A program made the translations under genes and the position numbers. The notes under the pieces were generated by a model, which was not told the origin of the DNA, searched no databases, and saw only the letters and a program-made list of their open reading frames with translations. From assembly GCA_036172665.1 (NCBI GenBank), contig CM069872.1, positions 50,454,101 through 50,518,100 of the forward strand: DNA of 64,000 nucleotides. Reading direction: 5' to 3'. The first letter of the stretch is position 1; every line of letters begins with the position of its first letter. The stretch is from Prosopocoilus inquinatus (lineage: Eukaryota > Arthropoda > Insecta > Coleoptera > Lucanidae). Shown piece after piece: positions 12,101 through 24,100 of the stretch.

Positions 12101-15100
12101 ATTTTCGCTTGCGATTTTCATTTGTTTTGCCCATCTTAGTATGCCTTTCTCTCTTTACGATCTCGTATTTCTCTTTCGTTTATTTTTACCAAATTGATTT
12201 TTCGTATTTTGTTGACTGATAAACTGACGCTTTTTTTACGGTTGTGTTTTGTTTTCTGCTAGTTTTTTCGTCTAGAGATTCATTTGTTTTGGTTCGCTTA
12301 AGCGCCGGTATTTCAGTCATTGATTAACTTTAAGCTTCACTTTATTCCCACGTCTACAATAATTATTAAGCCAATTGTTTCTATGGGAATAAATCAAAGC
12401 TTGAAGTTAATCTGCGACTAAGAGCCAGTTGCGCCAAATATTTAAGCCTAGCTTAACTTTAAGCGCCGCTTAGAATGTGAGTTACGTAACCTCAAATATC
12501 TAATTATAAACAATACTTAAATTTAAGCTCGGTTTAAATGTTTTTGCAACTGGCCCTGAGGCCCGATTTTTTTCACCTCCCTGATATATTTATCTGCCAG
12601 GTATTATCCTTGGAAATCATTGTATCGATAATAGTTTCCGGGGAAATTACTTGGCAGTTAAATTTATCAGGAGGTGAAAAATTGGGTCTTGGTTATCAAA
12701 TTTCTTTTGTTTTTTCTGTTCTTTATGCTTTCATACAATGGATTGTCATATTGGTTTTTCGCATTTTATCGGCGCTTCTTCGTAGTTCATCGTTTTTCAT
12801 TTGTTTTGTGTCCACCACAGCTGTGATCTTTTGTTTTACGCACTGCATTTCGTCGTTTGTTTTTTCTTATAGTTTGATTTATTTTGATTCGTCCGAAAAA
12901 CTGTTGCTTTATCGTTCGGCTCGCTGTTATCGATCTTCTTTTGTTTTTCTTTTTCGCTTTGCGCCTCGTATTTCGTCGCTGTTTCTTTCATTTCTCGTTT
13001 GTTTCTGATTTCTTTGCAAGTTAATTTTTTCGATTTTTTATGGTTTCTGATATTCTAAATCGGCGAGTTTTTATTTGCCCTTTTTTATTCCTTCGGTATT
13101 TATTTAGTTTGTTTTATTATTGCGTAAAATTTACATTTTTTTTTTATTTAAGGCCCCTAATATTTCAAATGATGTGGTACAATTAATCAATGTTTTTTTT
13201 TACACTTCGAAGTTGTTTGTTGTAACACGTTTCGCTTTATTTTTCAAGAAAAATCTGGCAACCCTGATCTACAGAAACGCTTTATAATATCAGTAGAGAA
13301 TAGAGCATCAATAGAGTACGTCATTCATATGATGACGTCGAAATATGTGATTCCGATCACTCCTTATAAACTACAAGCAAATATTAAAAATATTAATTTG
13401 GAGGTTATCTTTTAATTTGTACGTGCTGTATTCACTTAAGCGAATTGGAAGGGAAAACGCGCGCTAATAATAAAAAGAAGAAAACAAAAGAAACTTGGTC
13501 AATTCCGGGCAGCTACCAATGACAAAGCTCGTTTTTAGCGCCAAAATTTCAAAGTACGCCTTCGAAATAAAAAACACAGTATACATACAAGTTTCTTTTG
13601 TTTTCTTTTTATTATTATCGAGCGTTTTCCCTTCCAATTCGCCTAAATGAATACAGCACCTCAAATTAAAAGGTAACCTCCAAATTAATATTTGCTTGTA
13701 GTTTATAAGAAAATACAGGGTGTTAAAAAAATTCGTGAACCTGTGTGTACATATTAATTCTGAGTAAACGATATGATATGATAATATTATGTATTACTGT
13801 CAAGTGTAATTCGAAGGATACGTATTTAATATTTAACTGTAGGAAAATATTTCATTCGTCGAATAGTCGGTGTAAAGAAGGGTCGTTGACACGAGGGTAA
13901 ATCTAACTGATAATTACCCACGCGTGCTTCCCTCGCACGGCTCGGGAGTAAATCCTTATACTTACCAGGATACAAATAATACAAATGCTGCCACCACACC
14001 GCCGCCACCCGTCCCAAATAAGTATCAGTGTGTAGTACTAATAACCGCAAGTCTATTAAAAACTCGTAAGAACCTCGGGATACCGACGCAGCTGTCACGT
14101 GCCGATAATTTATTCGAGGTTTCCACCCTTTTGTGCGCTCCCTCGCATTTCTTCCCCCGATTACGCAAACAACGGGGTCTCAACGCGAAACCCGAATCCG
14201 CACGCTTTAGACTTATGCTCGTCGGATTGCAGGTCGACGGTGATATATCATTGTCGCCACCTGTATCAAGGAAAATAAGAATTTCAAGTTGAAGAATTTC
14301 ATTTTTCACGTTCTGTTTATTTACGTAAGGCCTTCGTAACCGATTGTATATCACGTGACCGTGATAGTCAGGCAACCAAGAATGAGTCGATGAAGGATTT
14401 TATGAAGTTTTTCCGACTGTTAGGTAATCGGTTTTGTAAGATGTATGTCACGTGGGATACAAGATTAAATGAAGACACGATATTAGTTTAGATTTAAAAA
14501 AATATTTGATTGCAGTGAATCCCTGAATCCTCTGCACAGCTATTTCGGCCCTATTTTGTCAATTATAATGCAAAGCCAGGAACACCCTGTATATTGTTTG
14601 CTGAGATGAAAAACTATATTTTCCTGATTTCAAAAGTATATTATACGTTAACATTTGGTGGGACTGTTCATCATGTATTTAAGTTTAAAATCTCAGCATA
14701 ATGACGTTTAAAAAAGTCAAGACGGCCTGGAAAGGTGCTTACAAAACTTCTAAATGGCTGTTTCAGGTAGCAAAAAACAACAGAAATTCGAATACACAAT
14801 TAATTAATAATAAAAAACAGAACAGAAATCAGGAAAATATGATGTTTCATCTTGGCAAACAGTATACAGGCTGTTTCATTAAAAAAAAAAACAAATTTAT
14901 ATTTTTTTCTCCAATTTGCGATGCGCTTTTGTTTCTTATGATAACTCTAAAAGATAGTACGATTAAAACCCTACAACTTTCGCGTTTAAAGTTTTTCTCT
15001 AGCTCCTAAAATAAACCCTCTAGATAAGGTGCAAAATATAAAAAAACCCTGTACACATAGTGTCTTCAGAAATAGTTGACAGTCACGTAACTGGCAGTTA

Positions 15101-18100
15101 TAGGCAACCTAATATACTCCAATACCATAGGAGACACGGTAACCTTAAAGTGCGCAGTTACACGTTACAAACAAGCGCCAACAGAAAAAAAAACAAACAA
15201 AAAAGAATAACCTTTCTTTGTCGAATGTAACATAAAAAAATAACTGGATTAGAAGAAGTTAAAGAAAGCTTGATAATAAACAACGAAGTGTGAACAAGAA
15301 CAAACAAAAGAATGGGGGACTTTTCGGAGTGGGGTAAATCAAATCGCCAACAGAAAACAAGAAACTGTGTTATTAGAACGACACAAAAAAAAAACCTAAA
15401 ACTAATGAAACAGAAGTGAAAAAATAAAGATAAGTGTCGTAGTTAATCTTCTTTGTAGAAACGAGACGTACCATCGCGGCCAGAAAATACCGGGATAAAG
15501 CAGATGTCATTATTGACGGAAATTTAGCAAAATGTTGCAATTTTGAGCAAAAGTCAAAATGAAATTCTTTTTAGTTATTCCTATTTCGTGGATGATTGTT
15601 CGTATTGTGACGATCTAATGCGTGACGAACTAGTCTTACATGCGTCAGAACCTGGCGTGTCACGTCTCGACGCTTGGAGAACATCTGTCTGCTTCGCGCC
15701 ACGGAATTTTCTCGGCGAGGAAAATTCGATACACTATCTGTCGTCGCACGGCCTCGAATCTTCGTCAGCCGGGATATTTAAGCGATCGGCCGGGAAGTCC
15801 GACAACAGTTCGTATTGAAGTTAACAACCGATCGTTCGACTTACATTTAAATGCATTACTATGCCGTGTTAAATAAATTAGTGGGTCGTTTTAAATATGT
15901 TAGTATAACGTTAGAAATAAATTAGTTTAACGTTTTAAACAAATTAGTGTAATGGTTTAGATAAATTAGTGTAACACTTTAAATAAATTAGCGTAACGTT
16001 TTAAATGAATTAGTGTAAAGTTTTAAATAGATTTAACAAACCCTAAATTCGTAACAGTATGATGACTAATGACTACAGAACGGAATTATATATTTCGTTC
16101 GGTTTATTTCGAGCGAGGCGGCAACGAGAGCGTGTGCATTCGCGCGCCACTGCAACGTTATACGTTTGCCGCCTCGTTTGTAATTAACCGAACAAAATAT
16201 ATAATTCCGTTCCCTGCTGATGACACTTTATACGAGTATAATTTGGCAACACCGCGTCTCATTCTTCGTATAAGCATGAAATCTTCCAAATAATTATAAA
16301 TTTTTGCGGGAAAACGTCATTAATGACAGTCCATTTTATTTAATTAATGAAGTACCATGCGATCAACGGAATTTATAATTAGAGCAGGCTGTGATGTTTT
16401 CCAAAAAGTTGGTGACGCAGGCTTACAGATTGAAATTAAAAATTTTAAGTGTCAGAATTGTGACATTTATTTTTTCTTAATGATTGATAATAACCGGATT
16501 TATCTTCTGGAACTCTCCATAATATTTTAAAAAAAGGGTTTAAAACAATATCCAGACAAAATAAAATAACTAAATAAATATTGTGTAAAGCGCGAGCATA
16601 ACCTCAAATATGACAACTGTCAACTTATTATTTATTTCTCTTTGTGTCCAACCACACAGCATAAAATAGCACCAATCAGAGCCTCCTCTAATTATGAATT
16701 GCATTGATCACCTGGTATTTGCTTGTTCCAGTATTTTGTGATCGCGATGGTACATACCATCGGGTACATAGAAAAGTGAACGATTTTAATCGCTTTTGCA
16801 TGTCTGGCATTGATTTACTTATGTGGATAACGGACTCACGTTACTTGATTGCCAAAAATAATTGTCAAAAAATACAGTGAAGCTTGTTTTACAAAACTAA
16901 AATAATGAAAAATTCCCTTGCTTGGGTCGGGAGTCGTTTCCTTTTATTTGCATTCGATAGTACTTTGAAAAATTTAATAAAATTTGATGTTCTAATTCTA
17001 AAACTAGAACTACGCAATCGATTATTAAATACGTTAAATACTGAAGCACAAAATTACGTTTAACTAAAATTGTCTTCCGTGATATTTACAGTTTCCTGTA
17101 ATTTTTTCTTCCTCTAAAATCATAGTCCAAAATGGTACGACACGATCACAGATTTTACAAAAGTTTCAAACCTGAAAGCTCTCAAAATTTTTAAGCGTCA
17201 CCTGGACTTAAACAGGACCATTTTCAATCAAGAAAAACTACAGAGAACTGTAAAACTGTAGGTAAATGTCTACAATTTTTTTTTAATGATGGCCAACTGG
17301 AGTATTTATTTATTAGATTAATTAAAATTTTCTTTCAAGTTGTGAAAAGCACTCTGACGTTTAAGTAATTGGATGGATTTTAGTTACGCGATCAGAATAT
17401 TTTCTTCACAAGAAAATTACGAACTAATTAAGAAGGTACTTACGTATATAGAGCACCTCCAGCGCCACCTACCTGATATTACGCGGCCTACTTAATTAAA
17501 CAATTAATTAAAGTTCATCAGAATATGAGTTTGCAACGCGCAATGGCGATCAATCCGACGCTGAAAGCACACGAAGGAGGCGGCAGAAACGGGGCCGGCA
17601 ACATTGGCAAGTTAATTACCTTCGGTAAATGAGTGTCAGAGATGTTACTTGTTGCGGAAATTGCGAACGAATTACGGCGAATGAGCAACGCGAGCAATCT
17701 CGGAATATTGGGCCGGGAAAATTCGGTTATTTAATGATTTATTTTCCTGGGAAATCATGTTGCAGGGCTAATAGGGTTGTTGATTTTATAGCAGCAGCAG
17801 CAGCAGCAGGAGCGGCTAAATTAGATTTCCTTTGCAAAAGCGAAACGCGAAACTTTTTCATTTTAAGGCAATTTCCCCAAACCCCAATTGACTGTCTAGA
17901 ATATTCGAATACCAATTTCCAACAAAGCCCGCGAGTCCTACGAGATCACCAAAATTAGGCAACCAAACTTACACTAGCGATAATTTTATGCATAACACAG
18001 CAACATTCAGAGTATTCCCATCTTGCTTTAACCACATATAAAAACAAGGGATGGAGATACTCTCAGAATGCTCTGGAGTCATGAACTGAATATACTATTA

Positions 18101-21100
18101 TTGTTAGTGTCATAATAAGTAGTTTTTGTCATTAAATACACTCACTATAATTTCCAACGCCTGATAGGATGTTTTTCACAACTTGACCAACTTTTCCTTT
18201 GCAAAAGTTTGTGCAGAGGCTATCGAGTCACCCTGTACACTCGAACAACCCCGAGTCATCTCAAACAAAACCAATCAATTGATCGAACACCTATTAAGTC
18301 GTCTGTTACAGTTGTATGTACGAAACCCCAGTCGAATCTTCGTATGTCCCCCTTGAGCCCTGTTATCAGTTTTCGCCCTCAACTCAACTAATGGGAGGAG
18401 GAGCAGTTGCTCGCTCCTGAAAAAACATGGGGGTTGTGATGATTTAATCGGGCGCGTAGCGATTTATTAGCCGGCTTCGGAATCTCGTTGCGAAATCGGA
18501 ACGGATTCGTTCACCCAGTAATTGGATGATGACTTGGCTTTACAACTGAAAGGGGGGTAGAAAAAATTGGGACTGCGGGGACGGCCTTGCGCTATTAATA
18601 GAAATAGAATCGATAATTTAATGACAATGGAACGCGGTATTACAGGAGTAAAATATTAATCATCAGGTAAAGAAAAAGTCCATCATTGAAAAGGAGAAAA
18701 TTCTTCAAACTCTGCAAAAGCTGCAGGCTATCAAAAGTTTGCGTGTAGGTATATCGTTTCGGAACTTCAGGGGGCGCAGACTATTAGAGTTTAAGGCCAA
18801 ATATTTAAATAATAAACCAATGTTATTAATTTCGAATTATTTTTTAAGGAAATAAGTCACTCAAAATTAGGCAACCAAACTTACACACAAGTTGAGTTTT
18901 GTAATTGTACTGTTTCTTAGGTAAAACGATTCGCCTATTATTAGCAAATTCAACATTCCGGGGATCACCCTAATGCACCTGTCTTTGTTTTCAGGATGAG
19001 GGATGGAAATTGAACAGGACGAATTACTATCAAGAAGGCTGGCTGGCGACTGGAAACGTGAGGGGGATCGTGGGTGTTACGTTCACGACGAGCCATTGCA
19101 AGAAAAACGTCGATTTTCCTTTAAGAACGAATTACAATTTGAGAGGGCATCGATCGGAGGTGGGTTTGTACACTTATCGTGTTCCCAATCGTGCATGTAA
19201 ATAAAACACGCTTGGCATTCGTCGTTTATAATGGTCCTATTAATAAAGTTGTTGGATAAGCTGTTTATTTAAATAAATTGGACAGAGTGAAGCTAAATTA
19301 AAACAGATATTCCTTTCATTTTTATTTTCGTCAGTCGAGTCGTAATTAAATCATTTTACGCCGCGCCTTAAGAATTTAAGGTAGGCAACCCATTATACTT
19401 CCGTGCTTGCACTACGTCTTATTTATTTCTGACTTGGTCAATTGATTGCCTATTCGAAAGTCTTCAAGATCACGATTTACGATGAACATCCTGTATATAT
19501 CCGTAAATATCTTCGTTTTTAAGAACTATAATTACGTTACGAATTTATTTGTCGCGTTACATTATTTTCAGTAATGATCGGAGCTTACCCCTCTCCTCTG
19601 TCCCTGAAAAATATTTGTAATACCTACTTCTTAAAAAAATCGAGTCCGACTCTGAGTCGCCTTTATTCTGTATAAATATCAATTCCAAAAGTTTGTAGTT
19701 TGTTTTATTAAAGTTAGTAGTATAAGATATTTAAAAAAAGAACATGAATTATTAATAATGATTGCGAAATTGTAAGTGCTCAGAAGCTTATAAGTTTTAG
19801 CAAAAACGTTCATTCTAGAGTCTGAGGAGACTGAATATAATGCTAAAGTTAATAGGTATTGGGCCCAGGCACGCCGGCGTTTCCACACAAAGCTGCCTTC
19901 CGTAGTTACGTTAAAAATAAATAAATATTAATCACATTTTATAGTATTTCAGTCAATTTTGAACGAAATGAATTGTTTTTATCTCTTTTAACTTTGTATT
20001 TAAGAGCACAGACATAAATTGATCTTTGTCGTTGAAGTACTTGGACACGACGTAGGACATTCAATTTAACGTGTACTGGGCCCAGGTAGGCCCTTGATGA
20101 TTAGGCCCTGTACGACTAATATAAAACTAGTTTTAGTGTAAACGTTGTTAATACTAATTCTTAAGTTAGGACAAATTAGATAATAAATTTATTATAATAA
20201 AAAAAGAAGAATTGTGCGTAGTCGATTCTTATTCGCATTTTTCTGTTCGCTTCAGTCCTTTTATTGAGTTAAAACTCCAATCGTAAGATCGTAATAATTC
20301 AAATACGAACTATTTTTAAATTGGGCGTTACGTGTAAAATATTTAATCGATAACAAGTTTTCAAGGTTATGTATAATTATATACGCAGTGTTAATGGATC
20401 AACCCAATAAGTTAAGAGCCAAATTTTTTTTGAGAGAATCCGATTTGCCCCACGTTGGGCGCCAAATTTATACGTCACAGTCTGTTTGTTTATCGGGATT
20501 CCTTTTTTCCTCAAAATTTTTGCTTGGCCTCTTCCGTGCTGTTGCCTTTTCTCATTTATTAGGAGTATTTTTTTTAATCATTTAATAATTTATTGTTTAA
20601 TTAATATTTCTAAAAAAAAATCTGTATTTTAAACCATTAAAAATGTAGGAATATAGGCAAGGCGCGTTACATTCCGTTGTACGTCATTAGTTAATAATGA
20701 CGTCAGACTCTTGCTGTGTTGTAAATATACTTATTTACTTAAAATACAATATACATACCTTAAGATTTGTTATAAAACTAAACATACAAGGTAAAAATTC
20801 CTTTCCATTTTAAGTATTTATCAACACAGCATGCGTCTGACGTCATTGTTAACGAATGACGTGCAACGGAATACAGAGCGCCTCGCCTATATAAAGATAA
20901 CCCGCCGATGAACGTCAGTCGGCCATGTTATGACGTCATACTATTCGTCGAACAGGGGTGCGTTCGAAAACTAGCTATACACAACAAGTAGATAAACTAC
21001 AGTTTCCTGTAATCATTCTTTCTCAAAATGCCATAGACTAAAGACGAATTGACAGTTTTTACCAAAGTTTTAAACTTGTTAATTTTCAGAGCTTTTAACA

Positions 21101-24100
21101 TTTTTAAATGTTACCTGTGAAGTCGCCTTTAATCAGTACCATTTTCAGAAAGAATGATTACAGGAAACTGTACCTAATTTTTTGTCTACTACTTTAAAAA
21201 TTTAATGATCGATAGTAACGCGTGTTCAATAAAAAAACGGCCAAGTAGGCTGCAGCAGGCTTTTGTCGTCGGAAACGCATGTCGTGATTAACATCATTTG
21301 AATTTCAACTTTGACAAGTTGACGGTTAACCTAACCAACAAAACTCGAAGGCTGCTCCTGCAATTTCTTTTCTATTATTTATACTTAATATAAATATTCG
21401 GTAATTAGCGTTTATTTCTGAAATGTCTTCTTTGAGTTAAAGTGAGGTTAGAAATGCAAGTGACGCTTCACGCCAGTCGTTTGAAGAACACTACGCCAGA
21501 CGTTCAGAATAAATTCGTGGCTAGCTAGACCGTTTTTTTTAATTGAACACTCGTTATAAATTTATAATAAGGGCGAGTGCGAAAACCAAAACCCGACGAG
21601 CTTCTGCTATGGCTGAGGTACATTTTAAGATTCGTGTGTGTGTCGTCACATAATTCTGCTATGGCTGAGGTACATTTTAAGATTCGTGTGTGTGACGTCA
21701 CATGAACATGGCGCGTTACAAACGTACGATTGTTACAGTATTTAAATTTAAATAAAAGTGTATATTGCAGGTAATAATGGTAAAGTGGAACGAACCTTAT
21801 CAGAAATTGGCATCGTGCGATAGCTCAGGTATAATATTCGTTTGGATCAAATACGAAGGACGGTGGTCAATCGAGTTGATCAACGATCGAAATACACTGG
21901 TGACTCATTTTTCTTGGTCGCACGACGGCCGAATGGCCCTCATCTGCTATCAGGTGAGTGCAAAAAATTGTCGTCCCCAAAATTTAGTTTTCTGCTCAAT
22001 TAAAGGATGGATTCGTCTTGGTTGGATCTGTGGCGGGTCAACGGTATTGGTCCTCGATGCTGGATTTAGAAGCGACCATAACGTGTGGTATATGGACTCC
22101 GGATGACCAGCAAGTGTATTTCGGCACCACGTCCGGACAAATAATAGTGATGGACGTGCACGGTGCCATGGTATCACAAGTGCAGCTTAGTTCGGATGTT
22201 GGGATATCCTCGATGGCCTGGTCTTGCGAGAAATTCAAAATGGAAGAGGGCGACGATAGTGACCCAGGCGTCACAAACGCAGGTGAGCCACAATCGGTCA
22301 TGTAAAAAGAAATTGATTGCCATTTGGACGGATTTGGGTTTTGCAGCCGAGCGGAAGTTCGTGCTGGCCGTAAGTCTTCAGAATGGGTACATTTTCCTTT
22401 TGAAAACGTTCGATGACGTCTCGCCCATTCAAATCGATACGGGCCTTCAAGGTCCCGTCTGCATGGAATGGAGTAATTCCAGGGAATTACTGGCAATCGC
22501 CGGCGTCATTCTGGACAACCGAAGTATCGGCTCGCAAGCTGAAACCACAAACATGCTGAAATTTTACAACGAAAAGGGTGTACTCTTATATTCCACCGTA
22601 ATTCCATTCACGCAAGTACATTTGGCAACGGTGTAATTTTCTCGCTTTTTAACTTTTTATTTGCAGGCGCCCATATCAGCTTTGACCTGGGGTCACAACG
22701 ACAAGCGTCTCTTTCTAGCAACAGGTACACAGATCCATATAGCGTGGATTTCGAGGCGAATTGCAACCCTCCAACTTCTATGCAGACTGAAAATTCACAG
22801 CACCATCCACCACGAATCTCAGCTATCCGCTTTGCCTCTTCCGCCCAGAATACGAAACCTCATCGGAAACTTATTTGCTCAAACTATAAGGGTAATTAAA
22901 AAAAGGGGGGAAACGCAGCCCAGGAACCATGCTTTGTTTCTTTTAGTGTTGCGTGCCGGAGCCGAGCGCCCTTCGAGATTTCGTATCGCGACCCCCCATT
23001 GGTTCAGTTAGATTGCACTGCACGATGATACGCCACGACGAAGATAACAACCATATGTCTTCGGGAACGTGCTATACTTTATACTTAGAATATTTAGGTG
23101 GACTAGTGCCTTTGCTGAAGGGGAAAAGGACGAGCAAGATTCGGCCGGAATTTGTTATCTTCGATCCACAAGTCGAAGGTCATTATAACAATTTAATTTA
23201 AGGATTTTAAATCAATTATTTGTCTGTAACGTGCGGACACGTGTTGTTGAAAAGGTGTGCTACCTACCCGTGCACAAGCAAAGATATTGTGCCGTGGAAA
23301 TTAACTTCGGCACAGCGCCAGCATCTCAATCGTGACGGACGTGAGAATTGATATACGCGAAGAATTGGAAGCCACTTAATTTTAACCAGAAATTATGAAA
23401 GGAAATTTCTCAGTTTATATACAACAGCGCTTTATTCGTACATAAAAACAAAGGAATAAGTCACAAACGGGCCGTAATAAACTTTAAAAAAAATAAATTA
23501 AAGTGCAAAGCTTAATTTAAAACAGCAATATATCCGAAACAAAATGACGCAAACGGATCCGCTTTCGCTTACAAATCGCACCCACCTGTTACGTGGCGTT
23601 GCCACGTAACAGGTGGGTTCGATTTGAAATAATTGTAAAACTTTCTGTGTATACAGAATTTCGGTTTCTTACACGTCTCTTTTAATGGAACACGTTAGTT
23701 TTCTTTTATTACATTTGCAGAATTCAACTTAAATTTCCAATGGTCCCCTGATTCGAAAAGTTCAGGTTCGTCCAGCCAATCAACGAGCGGCGGTAATTTG
23801 GCCAGTGACTCTTCGGACAGCGATCGCGAAGACGGTTGCACCGGTTCGCCTCGAATGCAACGAAGAAGAAAAAAGAGAAACAAGTCGCAATCACAGCCGC
23901 ACTCCGAAAAGCACTCGGGTCAAAGCTCAGGCGACGCGGAAACGGAAGATCTATCCTACGTGGACACGCTACCTGAGGTAAGGAAAAAAGGAAACAGCAA
24001 TCTTGGGGGAACCCCTTCTAAATCAAAGTATTCCAGCACGTCCGCTTGGTCGAAGTAACATCGAATATTTGGGGAACAAAGTTCAAAATACACGGGCTGG

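Larger units (their letters stand above)
11720..13030. repeat. T-rich, strand-asymmetric dispersed repeat (copy 1)
   Basis: Strong T over A bias on the + strand with recurrent 'ttcgtttgtttt'. Shares ordered segments with 33380-34420, for example 'gacgctttttttac..ttgt', 'gttttctgctagttttttcg', 'gagattcatttgttt', 'catcttagtat' and 'cgcattttat'. The frames at 11714-12219 and 12538-13008 are open because the repeat is poor in stop codons; I see no protein family. MITEs at 12322-12412, 12425-12553 and 12560-12688 interrupt it. Confidence 0.6.
192..18994 (+). other. Tusp: Tusp intron 1 (18.8 kb, repeat-rich)
   Basis: Donor gtaaga at 192 and acceptor ttttcag at 18994 join phase-0 exons. The intron contains the hammerhead array, the 315-bp tandem array, the giant palindrome, T-rich repeat DNA and many MITEs, each listed separately. 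The reading frames inside it are short, mostly low-complexity or mirrored by the palindrome, and I recognise no protein in them. Stretches at about 2100-2260, 14600-15540 and 16220-17080 show nothing I can name. Confidence 0.8.

Noticed and set aside
17790..17810. GCA repeat as a polyglutamine or poly-Ala coding exon
   Set aside because: No splice-compatible frame links it to Tusp exons 1 or 2, and TULP4 has no such tract there.
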